64,000 nt of DNA. Source: Zygnema cylindricum. Taxonomy: Eukaryota; Streptophyta; Zygnematophyceae; Zygnematales; Zygnemataceae. Under the pieces are notes generated by a model, which saw only the letters and a list, made by a program, of their open reading frames with translations, was not told where the DNA came from and ran no database searches. A program made the translations under genes and the position numbers. This document shows positions 10,974 to 22,800 of this stretch, piece after piece. Location of the stretch: the NCBI GenBank assembly GCA_037447655.1, contig JBBHKE010001495.1:1-64000 (forward strand). The letters are read 5' to 3'. Each line of letters starts with the position of its first letter. The stretch's first letter is position 1.

Positions 10974-11867
10974 ATTAACACCTTAAGTGAAAGGTAGCAG
11001 ATTCAAATATTGACTGACTCATCATTCCTTTAATGGTATTTTCCATTCTATCCTCCAATTCTACGAATCTTAACAAGTCATCACAAAAGACATTGCTTGC
11101 TTACGTGGCCTCTGTTGCATGGTACACACTTACGCGATATTGCAGATTGTGAAATCTTCAACGAAACTTGTGTTGGGCAGTGAACATCAATTCAATACTT
11201 TGAGGGTACTCCATATTTGTCGTCATGTGAACGCATTTTGGCGTTTTCCTCTTTTCGACCCCAAGTAAGAGAATCTGGCCCATCAAAACAATTTTTCAAA
11301 AATCACCTCGCGAGGTGATTTTAGTTCAAATATCGTCGGAACAACGAATGAAAAATGACCTACGCACGAGCCACACGAGTGGGAAAATTTTACAACGAGG
11401 GAGAGTACTCGTTATTTTTTTCTTTGCTCGTCACGCGCATTAGTACCATCGTCCTTCTTGTTTTTAAAGATGTCTTCTCCTTCGAGAAGTCAATTTTGGA
11501 GGCAAAGTATTTTTTTCTTCCCCTCGCTTGAGAAAACATGTCGATTTTTCCCACCTTTAATACAATAAGAGCTTAAAGTGCCAAAAAATAGTTTCTCATA
11601 TTGTTTGGACACCATTCTATTCGAGATTCTCGAGGCTCTTCTCTCTGATTGTTCCTCGTCCAATTTATCTTTGGTGGGTGACCTCATACTAAATCTTGGA
11701 TATTAGCTACACCCATTTCTTCCAAAATACATTTCACGCCTTCTTTCACCACGACCTTCGATTCCAAGCTTGGCCACTATCATCCACCTTTACGCTAGTA
11801 TTCGTTTTCTCGTTCGACCGTGTCTTTCGATCACTTCGCGTCCATTTTCTTTTTTGCTCTCTTAGGG
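10974..11867. other. No gene seen
   Basis: Sequence without retroelement similarity that I can recognise and without a convincing ORF. It contains a perfect 24-bp palindrome at 11299-11322. It abuts the last 18 bases of a family-B LTR at 11868. Confidence 0.5.
11299..11322. repeat. Perfect 24-bp palindrome
   Basis: The arms AAAATCACCTCG and CGAGGTGATTTT meet at 11310/11311 with no spacer; the centre is TCGCGA. It could be a dimer-binding site or simply a cruciform-prone sequence. No flanking gene suggests a role. Confidence 0.9.
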
Positions 11868-11868
11868 G

Positions 11869-13063
11869 GTGGTTGTAGAACAACAGGTTATGGGCCTTTC
11901 GTCAAGAATTCCTGTCTTCAATGGGCAAAAGTATGCGTATTGGGCGGCGATGGTTAAATCGTCGTTTGAAACTACTGACTTATTGGGGGTCTTCGATGGC
12001 TCTCTTGATGAAACAGATCCAACTTGGGCCAAAAAGAATTCAATGGCAAGGAACAATCTAATTCTTTGTATTTCAAAAAATTTGGTCATGTCTCGACTAA
12101 AAATGAAGAAGGCGAGCGAGATTTGGACATCACTGAAATACGCTCTTAAGAAAGCGAATACTCAGAAGAGCTCTTGGTGGCAAGAAAAATTTGGGGATAC
12201 AAATACTCAGGGGGTACTATGGTCGAGTATTGTGACAATTTTCGTGCACTCATTGATGCTCACTCTTCTGCTGGGGGGTCATTTCATGAGTTTGAGCAGG
12301 CAACTTTGCTTATTAGAGGTCTCCCTAGTAGCATGAAGGGTGTGTGTGTTCAGTTAAAAAATCATGATAAAGGTAGCTGGTCATTTGAGTTAGAATATAA
12401 TCTTATATTGGAGGAAGAGACTAATACTAAACTCCTTGAAAGGGAAGGAAAGGTTGAAGCTTTTTCCACAGACTTTGACAAAAGAAATCAGATTAATCAG
12501 AACAAGAGTCAGTTTGACCAGAATCAGAATCAGTTTACTCAGTGTTATCAGAGGCAGAATAGACCATCTTCTACTACTTGCTTTTATTGTTCTGAGAACG
12601 GTCATGGATACAGGTACTGCCCTAAGCTGAAAAGGGCTAATGAGACAGGTTTATACAGGCCAGGTTGGCAGCAAAGCCAATATCACAAAGGCTTCTCTGG
12701 GAATCCTACCCGTGGAAATGCTCTTTTTTCAGCTTCTGCAACTGATGCAGATGAGTCTTTATGCTTCAATGAGACAGACGATGCGTAATTATTTGCTATG
12801 GTGGCAACCATGGAGGGTCCTAAGGATAAAGGATGGATCATGGACACGGGAGCGTCTTCCCATATGTGTTAGAACAAGGCGGCTTTTACGAATCTGCAGC
12901 AAACATCTCCAAAGAGTATTTACTATGCTTGTGGTATGAGTGTTCAAACCTCAGCTCAGGGTGATGTATCTTTGATGGTAGATGTGGGGGGAAAGTCGGT
13001 AGAAAGAGCCCTTCAAAATGTTTTGTTTGTTCCAGACTTTAAGAAAAATCTTTTTCTACATCA
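11869..13063 (+). pseudogene. Family-B gag and protease, broken
   Basis: The Gag frame opens in the LTR remnant (VVVEQQVMG) and shows SRIPVFNGQKYAYWAAM, the usual start of a copia Gag capsid region. A frameshift near 12170 shifts the rest to the frame 12174-12788. That frame holds a Gln/Asn-rich stretch and a complete zinc knuckle CFYCSENGHGYRYC (C-x2-C-x4-H-x4-C, about 12580-12621). The first in-frame stop is TAA 12786. Protease follows with an intact-looking GWIMDTGASSHMC motif at about 12830-12868, then TAG. A further frameshift lies near 13055. In copia elements Gag packages RNA and protease matures the polyprotein. Confidence 0.88.
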
Positions 13064-14474
13064 TTAGTGGAGAGCAAAGGCTTTGAACTCATTCTGAAAG
13101 GAGGTAGACAGGTTGTTAGCAAGAAACAGAAAGTAGCAGTTACAAGAACTAGAGATGCTAGCAAAATGTACCGGATGGACATGGCTGAATATAAAGAAAA
13201 TGATGTTCTCTACTACAGTGTCCAATCGAATAATGAGTTGTGGCATAAAAGATTATGACATATGAATTATGATAGCCTTAAAAAAATGGTGAATTCAGGA
13301 AAAGTTCAAGCTCTCACTTCCCATTGTATAAAATCATGTGATGGTTGTTCACCAGGCAAGATCCACAATTTGCCATTTCCATAGGAAACAGACCACAGAT
13401 TGAAGAGAGTTTTGCAGCTAATACATTTTGATGTTCTTGGTCCGTCACAAGTGGCTTCGGATGGAGGCGTCCACTATATGGTTACATTTAGAGATGACTA
13501 CTCGAGATATACAAAAGTTTACTTCATGCAACATAAAAGTGAAGTGTTTACTCACTTTAAACACTACAAAGCGTGGGCGGAAAAGCTTCATGAAGTTCCA
13601 TATTGGCGCTGAGATCGGACAACGGGGGAGAATACACATCAAAGGAATTCGTATAATTTCTTATTCAGGAAGGTATCAGTCACAATCTTATAGTTCCACA
13701 TACACCGGAACAAAATGGTGTTTCTGAGAGATTAAATAGGACAATGACAGAGAGTGCTCGGTCCATGCTTGCAGATAAATTGCTAGATTTGAAATTCTGG
13801 GTCGAAGCACTTAACTGTGCTTTTTATATTAAAAACAGAATTGGTTCAAGATCTGTTAGCACTACACCTTATGAGCTTAGGACAAGAGAAAAATTTGAAG
13901 TTAGTCACTTTAAGATATTTGGAAGCAAGTGTTTTGTTTAAGAAAATGGAAGCTAAAGGCCTACCTGATTTTCATGGGGTATGATGATAATGCGAAAGGG
14001 TACACAGTTTTTGTATTTGAGAAACAAAAAGTGATTATCTCTATAAATATCCAGATTAAAGATGATCAGGATTCAAATGACCTTTTTAAAGTGCCAGATC
14101 AACCGCCAAAAAAAAAACAAGAATATGTCATTTTTCACCATATGCAGCGAGTCTACTTTCCACCGGCAAATGGGACACCTCTTCCTTCAGTTCTTCTAGT
14201 GCCTTCACATGATGCTTCACCACAAGCTTCAACTCAGGCGGAAGGACTTGCTACACACTCAGTAACAGCTCAAGTTACGGTTGAAACAAAACAAAATAAT
14301 CAGAGGCTGCCAACGATTTCAGCCTCAGAATTTCCGGGGGGAAAGAGATCTAGCATCCGTCTGCAAACAAGCTCTCACTTTGGTTTTTTTGTAGCTACAG
14401 CGGAGCCTCTAACGATCCAGGAGGCCTTCTCATCACCCGAAAAAAAATCAGTGGATCGAGGCGGCAAACAATGA
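13064..14474 (+). pseudogene. Family-B integrase and linker, broken
   Basis: The GAG-pre-integrase/HHCC region (LWHKRL, TGA, HMNYDSLKKM, then CDGC) lies near 13240-13350. The core starts at HFDVLGP (first catalytic Asp, about 13424) with the VTFRDDYSRYTKVYF segment. The DNG region is in another frame after a shift at ~13610. The third segment (RSMLADK, FWVEALNCAFYIKNRI) is at 13744-13941. The region 13929-14474 is the low-complexity linker before RT and ends with EFPGGKRSSIRLQ, the counterpart of F-GGRRSSKRLQ in the other families. At least three stops and two frameshifts. Confidence 0.85.
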
Positions 14475-15946
14475 AATAAAGTCTATTATGGAGGCACAGA
14501 CACGGGAGCTGGTCGATCTTCCTCCGTGCAGAAAAGCCATCGGCAGCAATTGGGTATTTAAGGTGAATTTGAACTTGGACAACACCATTGAAAGGTATAA
14601 GGCCAGATTAGTGGCCAAAGGATACAATCAAAAAGAATGTATTGACTTTGAAGAATTATTCTCTCCAGTTGTCAGATTTCCCACTGTTAGAATATTGCAA
14701 AGTCTAGCGGCTATAGAAAATATGGAAATACATCAAATAGATGTTAAAACGGCTTTCTTGCACGGAGAGTTAGAAGAAACCATTTATATGAAGCAACCTG
14801 AAATGTATGTTGAAAAGAGAAATGAAGAATTAGTGTGTAAATTGATGAAATCTTTGTACTGGCTAAAACAAGCCCCGCATCAGTGGAATTTGAAGTTGAT
14901 GAGTTTTTGACTGGGCTAGGATTTAAGAGAATTGGCTCATATCATTCTGTATATGTCTTACAAGGGGAGGATGGGATACTATACATTTCTGTATATGTGG
15001 ATGACTTATTATTAATAAGTAAGTCAATAGATGAAATAAACCGCATTAAAGCGGCTTTTTGGTATAGGTTCGAGATAAAGGACCTCGATGAGGCCAAGTA
15101 TGTCTTAGGAATACAAGTAGAAAGAGACAAAAACAAAAGGCTGATTATGTTGACTCAAAAAGAAACAATAGGTAAAAGATGTAAAGGGATATAAAACTCC
15201 CATGGAATTCAAACAAAAATTAGAAGGAAGGGATTCAGATTCAGGCATTATGGTGTGTGAGAGTCTAGAGTCAAGGGAGGAGTTTATGGCTTCAAAACCA
15301 TATAGACAGGTAGTTGGAAGTCTTATATATTTTATGAACTGTACGAGACCTGATATCGCAGCAGCTGTAGGGGTATTGAGTAGAAGTCTGCAGAATCCTA
15401 AAAGGCAGACTGGGAAGCTGCAAAAAGGGTGTAGAGATATCTTGCAAGAACTCAAAACCTTAGGCTTGTAATCGGAGGAGGAGAAGTGAAAATACAAACG
15501 TGGAGCGACGCTAGCTATGGAGACATGCCAAGCCAGAAATATACATACGGTTTTGTTCTTAAGATTGGAGATGGAACTTGTTGTTGGAGCAGCAAACTAC
15601 AAAAGGTTACAGCTCAATCCACAATGGAGTCACAATACATGTCAACAGCTTTTGCCCTCTAGGAGCTCTTATGGGTTAAGTCTATTTTACAAGAACTTGG
15701 GTAAGATCCTCAATCTATATGGTGTGACAACCAGGCAGCCATTGTCATTGCCTCTAACCCTATTTATCATTTTAAAATCAAACACATGGATGTTAGACTT
15801 CACTTTGTCAGAGAAAAAGATCTTGCAAAGGTGATTAAATTGTGTTATTTACCGAATGAGGAGATGGTGGCTGATATGTTAACTAAAGCCCTTTCTGCTC
15901 CTAAGTTGCAGTTTTGTAGGGAGGCGGCTATTGGACTAAGTGAGTA
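14475..15946 (+). pseudogene. Family-B reverse transcriptase and RNase H, broken
   Basis: RT opens with [20 protein letters not shown], then [27 protein letters not shown] and [12 protein letters not shown]. The catalytic YVDD is intact at 14994-15005. A frameshift separates 14488-14910 from 14883-15194. The connection to RNase H carries NCTRPDIAAAVGVLSRSL (15340-15390). RNase H follows in broken frames with WSDASYGD, STMESQYMS, WCDNQAAI and KHMDVRLHFVRE, ending near 15946 before the polypurine tract. Confidence 0.88.
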
Positions 15947-15970
15947 ACTGAGTTTAAATATTTAGGGGAG

Positions 15971-17132
15971 TGTTAATATTTGAAATCTTTATTTAAGTAG
16001 ATAGAGCTGTAAGAAGAGACTAAGTACTTAGAAATTTTTTTTCTAGCATAGTTTTAATACTTACCTTCAATAGTGTGACAGTAACAGATAGACACAAGAA
16101 GTGTACTGTATTTGCAGGAACACGCGTTGACGATAAGAGATGATGCGGATATTTCGGAGTGGCGATCGACACCTACATACGTGTGTCGCAAATCGTACGG
16201 TCAGGACTAACGAATCGGATAGAGGAAAAGTAATCCAAACATCCGGGAGGAAATTGTACGCGATCAAAGTGGGGACCACAATGAGGACACGCGTCGGCAA
16301 GTGAAACGTATGCAGGTTTAACGCATTGACGCCGACATTCAGTTACACGCGCCACGCAGGAAACAATTAGATTCATTGGATCGGACGGACGGAATCTGAA
16401 CCAAATATTTCGGAAATACAGAGTACGGTTCGACGTTATGGTCGTTGATTACATTTGCGCCAACGGACGCAATTCACTTGGGATCACAAGCGTGATTCAC
16501 GTGGGACCACAAGTGACGCAGCACTCAGGTGCTTCGTACTACACTACCAAAATCGGTTGTACTTTAGCGACTATCGCTGACTAAGCACCTATAACATTTT
16601 ATGAAAGGTTTGCTATCTGAGAATATTTGGAAAACATTGTTTTATAGATTAGTGTAATAAAAAATTAGTGTTTCATTAATTAGTTCTTTGAAAATAATAA
16701 TTAGGTTTTGGAAGTTCACAAGGTTCAGTAAAGTACAGGCTGGATACTTTGTTGCAAGTCAGGATAGTCTTGTAGTAGGGTTTCTCGAATTGGTGTGACC
16801 AGTAGATACTCGCTGTGAGTATATAGTTTAGGACTTAGTAAATTTTGTAGCATCCTGTTTTGGGATTATATCATTTTAACGGCAGATTTTGGGAAAATTC
16901 TAGGAGTCATATCGTATGATTTACTGGGTAAATATGGGCTGCAATTTTGAGAATTGTCAGTTTATTCTGCTGTGTATCACTGTGAGAAATTTGAGGCATA
17001 TTGGCTCTTTGAGTCATATTTTGTGTAAGCTGAAAGTTGGCTGTTGAGTAGGTGCTTGATAGCTTCTGTTTTTTTCCATGTCTACTTCCAGTACTACTGC
17101 TGGTACTCCTCTTGCAACGGTGGTTGTAGAAC
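15971..17132 (+). repeat. 3' LTR of the family-B element
   Basis: It starts TGTTAATATTTG directly after TTTAGGGGAG and ends GTTGTAGAAC, lacking the terminal AACA. About 1162 bp. I found no antisense tRNA-like segment or U3 hairpin of the A type. The first bases pair with sequence before the polypurine tract (AAATATT 15956-15962 with AATATTT 15975-15981). An ATG near 17078 opens the Gag leader (Met-Ser-Thr-Ser...). Confidence 0.8.
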
Positions 17133-17943
17133 CTAATTAATTAAGAATTGAATAGTTGCACCTGCTAGAACTACGTGCCGCTGCAGCCAGAACTAGTGCT
17201 ACTGCAGATGGTAGTACTAGCTACTGCTGCAGCCAGTAGTACTAGCTATTGCTACTCCAATTAATAAAAATAAGAATAAGATTTTACAATTTGTACATTT
17301 CAAAAAATAATTAATAACAATAAGAATAAAACTTAACATTTTTAACACTTTAAAAAATAATAATTAAAATAATAATTAAAACTCACATTTTGTACACTTT
17401 ATAAAATGATTAATAAAAATAAGAATAAAATATCACATTTTATACACTTCATAAAATATTGAATAAAAATAATAATAAGAATTCTCATTTTGTACACTTC
17501 AAAAATTAATAAATAAAAATAATTATAAAAATTCATGCCTGAAACGAACAGTCTGCAATTTTTTTTTCATAACATATTTTGACTAAATTAGTGTGGGTTT
17601 CAAGTTTTCATATGTGAAGTTATGTACCGTAGTACGTACTAAAGAAGTAACTATATTAATTAGTATTAAAGCATTAGCACTTTTTCTTCGGTTACATTTT
17701 GCGGCGTTACCTTTTAAGTCACGGAACGAAAATCACGTCGTACGTCACGTTTCAAAAAAATTGTCGTTATCCCTAAAACAACATATTAAATAAAAAAATT
17801 ATTTTCTAAAATATAATATATCGCGATATATATCACGATAATTTGTATTGGTCGCGGTACAATATATCGAGAATTTTCCTCAATCGATATTCGATATATC
17901 AAATATCCATATTATCGCGATATGAAACTACCGGATACCCAAC
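17133..17943. other. AT-rich spacer, no gene
   Basis: It starts with a short run of related words (GCTGCAGCCAGTAGTACTAG, 17180-17260), then a tandem repeat array (separate entry). It ends with a 100-base cluster of ATCGATAT/ATATCGCGATAT-type motifs (17818-17930) before RNase H similarity begins at 17944. No convincing ORF. Confidence 0.6.
17262..17545. repeat. AT-rich tandem repeat, ~60-66-bp period
   Basis: About 4-5 imperfect units, each with AATAAAAATAAGAATAAAA, then CACATTTTGTACACTT and AAAAAATAAT. Minisatellite-like. Units differ by small indels and substitutions. Confidence 0.8.
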
Positions 17944-18553
17944 ACTAGCAGTTGGAGTACTCAGTAGGAGTCTTAATAATCCTAGGAAGAGATATTGGGA
18001 GGTAGCCAAGAGAGTCATGAGATATCCGGTGGGAACCAGAGAGTTATGGTTTCATTTCGGAGGGGAGCACACTGACATCACTACTTGGAGTGATGCTAGT
18101 TATGGGGACGCACCTATGAGAAGATGCACTTATGGGTATGTGTTGTATGTTGGGGAAGGTGCTTGCTGTTGGGGCAGTAAGCAACAAAAGGTGGTTGGTC
18201 AGTCTACTATGGAGGCTGAGTACATGGCCTCTTGTTCTACTGTGAAAGAGTTGATGTGGGTCAAGTCCTTGTTGCAAGAACTAGGGTATATGAAGGAGGG
18301 AGTGCATGAAGTGTTTTGTGATAATCAAGCTGCCATTGCAATTGCAGCTAATCCAAAACATCATTTTAATGCTAAACATATGGACATAAGATTGAGTTTT
18401 GTAAGAGAAAAAGTTGAGAATAAGATTGTGAATCTTGTATGTAGATCTGATGAAGAAATGGTAGCTGATATGATGACAAAACCGGTGCCTTCTTCCAAGT
18501 CAAAATATTGCACAAAAAAGTGTGGGCTAAAATTGAAGTTTAAATTAGACTAG
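17944..18553 (+). pseudogene. Copia RNase H fragment (A1 3' end)
   Basis: Homology starts abruptly at LAVGVLSRSLNN and continues open to the natural C-terminus at TAG 18551. RNase H motifs are WSDASYGDAPMRRC, QSTMEAEYMASC, FCDNQAAIAIAANPKHHF, KHMDIRLSFVREKVENK and MVADMMTKPVPS. RNase H removes the RNA strand of the cDNA hybrid and makes the polypurine primer. This fragment has no internal stop, so it is younger or less mutated than its neighbours, but everything upstream of it in the element is gone. An A1 LTR follows. Confidence 0.9.
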
Positions 18554-18566
18554 AAAATAATAGGAG

Positions 18567-19571
18567 TGTTGAAATTATTAGATTTATGTGGTATTTTCTA
18601 GGTCTAAATAGTTCAGTACAAAAAAGAAAAGAAAAAGGCGGACGGCCTGCCTCCACCTCCTCTCTCTACCCACCATACTTATTGTAGTCACTCAGGAATA
18701 GAGAGGGTGGTTAAGCCATGGTTGTCCTAGCTCAGCAGGCAGGACTAAAGAGTGACTTAAGTCACTCTCAACAAAAGGTAGAGTCCTGCAAGAATCGAAC
18801 CTCCGGCCGACAGAGCACGGCGTAGCCGTTAGCTCTAACCAGTCTGTCATAGAAGTTCGTTAGAAGATATAGGGTTCGATATGTATTTAAGCTATTGTAT
18901 GGTATTGAAATCAATTAAATGGAATTTGAACAAAGGAATATAGAACTTGTTAAAGTTTAGTGCAGACGTCATTCCGCACGAAACAAATGAATCGGACATT
19001 TGTTTCGACGGTCGACATTTAATGTCAAATTTAATCCGACAGCACATATCATCGTCGAGATCGCGAAATGGTCACTTTGGCTTTTATGGACGTGGCATGA
19101 CTTGGCGCCCCGAGGAAGGATGACATTCGCTCGCGGGAATTCTAAGGAATGTTCAGACGAGTTGAAAAGTGACACGCGTCCACTTAGTGGCCTTGTCGTA
19201 CACATGCCGTACAGAAAGGACATCGGCCGTAATACCTTTCTATACTTTATGTCATATGATTGGTTCGTATTTCAGTAGATAGGGGCTGTGATAGGGGTTT
19301 AGGACTTAGGAAATTTGGTAGGCAATCACCTCTCTCTAAGAGAGCTTTGTATAAAATTGGCATTTTTTCCTACTGATAACTTATCGTGTGGTTGGGCGTT
19401 TTCTGAAATTCTTTTTCCTATGGACTCAAGGGAGTCCAGACTGCACAGGGGTGCAGTCACATTGGTTGCTTGTCTGCTGGGGTTGCAGTGGTTGCCATTG
19501 GAAGTGGGTTAGTTAATAACTATCTAGAGGCTTCCTCAATTTTGTAGTCCAATGGAGGACACATAATTGCT
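18567..19571 (+). repeat. A1 3' LTR
   Basis: It runs TGTTGAAATTATTAG to CATAATTGCT, following the purine tract AATAATAGGAG. U3 hairpin near 18650-18715. The antisense tRNA-like segment at 18781-18850 contains an Arg(ACG)-like GGCTACG anticodon context and GGTTCGATTC on the minus strand. Leader hairpins: GGACTC-AAGG-GAGTCC (19422-19437) and ACTGCAC-AGGG-GTGCAGT (19440-19457). Confidence 0.85.
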
Positions 19572-19808
19572 TTGTAACTATGAAGGTCATCTTTGACCAG
19601 CCATAACTTACTGCTCAGTGGAGCAAATTCAGTGATTCTTTTTGCTTTTGACTCAAGGGAGTCTTGTCCTCACAATAGTGAGGGTGGTCAGAATATTTGT
19701 GTGCCTGTACGGCACTAATTCAGTGGGAGAGTTGAAGGGGCAAATATTATCCTAGAGGCTTAACAAAGGGTGCTCATTCTGTGGGTCAATGGAGACCACA
19801 AAATTTTA
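19572..19808 (+). repeat. 3' end of an A3 5' LTR
   Basis: It starts in the leader region (TTGTAACTATGAAGGTCATC) and ends ...CAAAATTTTA just before a primer-binding site GGTTATGGACCCACC at 19809. It is the 5' LTR remnant of A3-1. It carries TGCTC-AGTG-GAGCA and GACTC-AAGG-GAGTC hairpins. Confidence 0.8.
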
Positions 19809-22800
19809 GGTTATGGACCCACCCTCTAGAATGCCTATATTTGATAGATCAGACTTTTTATATTGGGAAATGATGACAGAGGGAGAACTATTTGAGAAGC
19901 ATCTATGGGGCATAGTGTCTGGACAAATTCGATGCCCACCTCCACTTCGGTTTCGAGGGACACGTTTTTCTCGCACCTCCGTCACTATAGTAGCCAGAAC
20001 AGCTGCCACCATCACTGAAGATGAAGATGAGGAATGAGAAGAGATTGTCATGGAACGAGAAAAGGGAGGAGTTGCAATTCAAGTGACACCATTGCTGAAG
20101 GCGATACTGGCAGTAGTACCACCAGCAGTGGTGACAAGGGTTTAGACTGACAAATCAGAGTAAGAAAAGTGGAACTACAAAGACAAGGTTGTTAAGCTCT
20201 TTATTCCTAAAAGTGTAGCAAACATCGTTGCCATTCCCCTTATACATGTCAAATCTTCATCTCAGATTTGGATATCACTAGTTAACAAATATAAGAGTGG
20301 ATAATTGCACCAGTAACAGTTGACAGAAAATAAGATTGGAGCTTATACTTATAAGGGAGGACGCAAGATGGATTATTGCAATGATTTAGAAGCATTGTTT
20401 GGAGAGCTAGCGAGTGCAGGTAACTCATGGTCAGAGAGACAAAGAGTAAACACATTAATGATGAAACTACCTGAAGAGTATAAGAATGTCATTAATCGAT
20501 TACAGGACATAGGAGATAGCAATTGGAATTGGGATGACACAATGGGAATGATTTTAGTGAAAGAAAGCACCATAGATCTTAGGAGAGGGAGTCCAATTGT
20601 TCAAGCATTGTCTGCAAGAGCTGATTGGCGGAAGCGTGATGAGGAGAGAGAGAAAGATCCCTATCGAAACTTTGGAGGAAGAGGACAAAGAGGTGGCAGA
20701 TTTGATAGACAGGGAAGAGGAACTTCTCGAGGAGGATTATGTCACTTCTGCAAGAAACCAGGACACTATATGAAAGAGTGTGTCAACCTTGCAGATCTTC
20801 AACTAAAAGATGGACAGGGAACCTCAAAGGATGGAGGACAGAAAAAGGCTTTCCTAACTAAAGTTCATGATGAGGAAGAGGACGAAAAAACTGAACCGGA
20901 AGACGAGCTTGAGGAGCTTTTTCTTAATCCAAAAAACACTGAAAAGCATGGAAACATTCCACGGAGACACAAGTGTGCTTTCATAGGTAAGAGAGATCCA
21001 CCCGAGGATGGGTGGATCATAGACTCAAGGGCCTCAATGCATATGTGCAAAGATAAGAGGTGGTTCACTAAACTGAGAAAGATCCTAAGACTTGAGATAA
21101 AGTATGGAGATGGTAGAGTAGAAACCACAAGTCTAGTTGGAACTGTTGACTTGAAGGTTCTAGTTGATGGAAAAGCCTCAATTGTAACACTCTCAGACGT
21201 TGTTTACATTCCAGTGCTTAGCAAGAACCTAGTCTCAACAGCTGTCCTAGATGAAAAGGAGTTTGAAATAGGAAGTAGGAAAGGAATCTTCACAACAAGC
21301 TTTGATAATGAGGTTTATTTCAGAGCTAAAAAGGGCAGTCAAGGAATGTTAAGAATTGTTCTTTGCGATGAAAAAAGTGTTCTCCACTAGTGTGCAAATG
21401 AGGTGATGCTTTGGCACAAAAGGTTTGGGCATGTGCACCTAGATAAATTAAAGAAAATGAAGAAAAAGGGAATAGTGGAGGGTATTACTTTTGAGGATGA
21501 TGAGACCTTCGATGATTGTAGTGGATGTGCCCAAGGGAAGATTCATAGACTTCCATTTCCAAAAGCAGCCATATTCAGGAGAGAGAAATTATTGGATCTA
21601 ATTCACATTGATGTTTGGGGACCTGCTAGGTATGTTTCACATGGGGGGAAAAGATGGATGTTAACCATCACAGATGATTGGTCTAGATTCACGAAGGTAT
21701 ACTTTATCAGACATAAGTCAGAGGTATTGAGATGTTTCAAAGAGTATAAAGTATGGAGTGAAAAACTACATGAAACCTCAATAAAAGAGATAAGAAGTGA
21801 TAATGGGAAAAAATACACCATAAGGGAATTTGAAGACTATCTTAAAGAAGAATGAATTCATCATGAGAAAATTGTTCCCTATAATCCGAAACAAAATGGA
21901 GTAGCAGAAAGAGAGAATAAAACTTTAGGAGATATGTCCAAAAGTATGTTAACTGATAAGAGGATAGGGTTGCAGTTTTGGGCCAAGTCTATAACGATGC
22001 TAATTTCATCAAAAATAGAGTCATAACTTCAGCAAATAAGGAGGAAACTCCGTATGAGAGGTGGACAAGAACAAAGCTTGATTTGTCTAGTTTGAGGGTG
22101 TTCGGAAGTCAAGTCTACATTTTGGATTCCGATAAGACTAAATAGAAGTTAGAGGAGAAAGGGAAACAAAGATATCTTGTAGGATATGATGAGAGCACAA
22201 AAGGATAACAAATGTATGACTTGAAAAAGAGAGATATCATTTTGGTAAAACACATAGTGGTGATGAATGAAGAGAAGTCCATTGATCCATTCAAATATAA
22301 TAAGGAAGTTAAAATCAGATTTGAAACGGATCAATTTTTTCTGACTTTAGAAAAAAAAAATATGCAACTCTACCAAAGGAGAAAGAGGAAAAGACAACAT
22401 CCGAGATAGCGCCACAATACGAAGTGGAAACTGATGAGGAACTTGATGAGACACCGGAATTGGAAGATAGGGGAGCTAAAAATCTTCCTAAACGAAACCC
22501 AAGGATGCCTTTCATACCGGCGTCCGATTTTGAAGGGGGAAGAAGAAGTAGTAAACGATTTGAAGAAAGATAAGTAAATAACCAACTCACAAAGATGTCT
22601 CACCCATATGAACCTCAGACATACTTAGAGGCCATAAATACCCCTGAAAGTAGCCAGTGGATCACTGCTCTAAATGAAGAAATGGCCTCTAACATGGAAG
22701 CCAATACATGGGAGTTGGTAGATTGCCCAGCGAACCGAAAACCGATCGGATGTAAGTGGGATTTTAGACTTAAATTAAACGTAGACAATACCATTGAGAG

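Larger units (their letters stand above)
11868..17132 (+). mobile_element. Family-B copia element, 5' LTR almost lost
   Basis: Only the last 18 bases of the 5' LTR remain (11868-11885). They are followed by the primer-binding site GGTTATGGGCC at 11886, gag, protease, integrase, reverse transcriptase, RNase H, a polypurine tract (TTTAGGGGAG, 15961-15970) and a 3' LTR at 15971-17132. The domain order Gag-PR-IN-RT-RH is that of Ty1/copia. The 3' LTR lacks its final four bases and runs into AT-rich DNA. Protein similarity to the A/D families is clear, but Gag and its zinc knuckle differ. Confidence 0.9.

Noticed and set aside
9977-10978. The A2 LTR at 9982-10973 as a simple solo LTR
   Set aside because: Flanking 5-mers differ (AAATA, ATTAA) and the interrupted element does not continue on the right.
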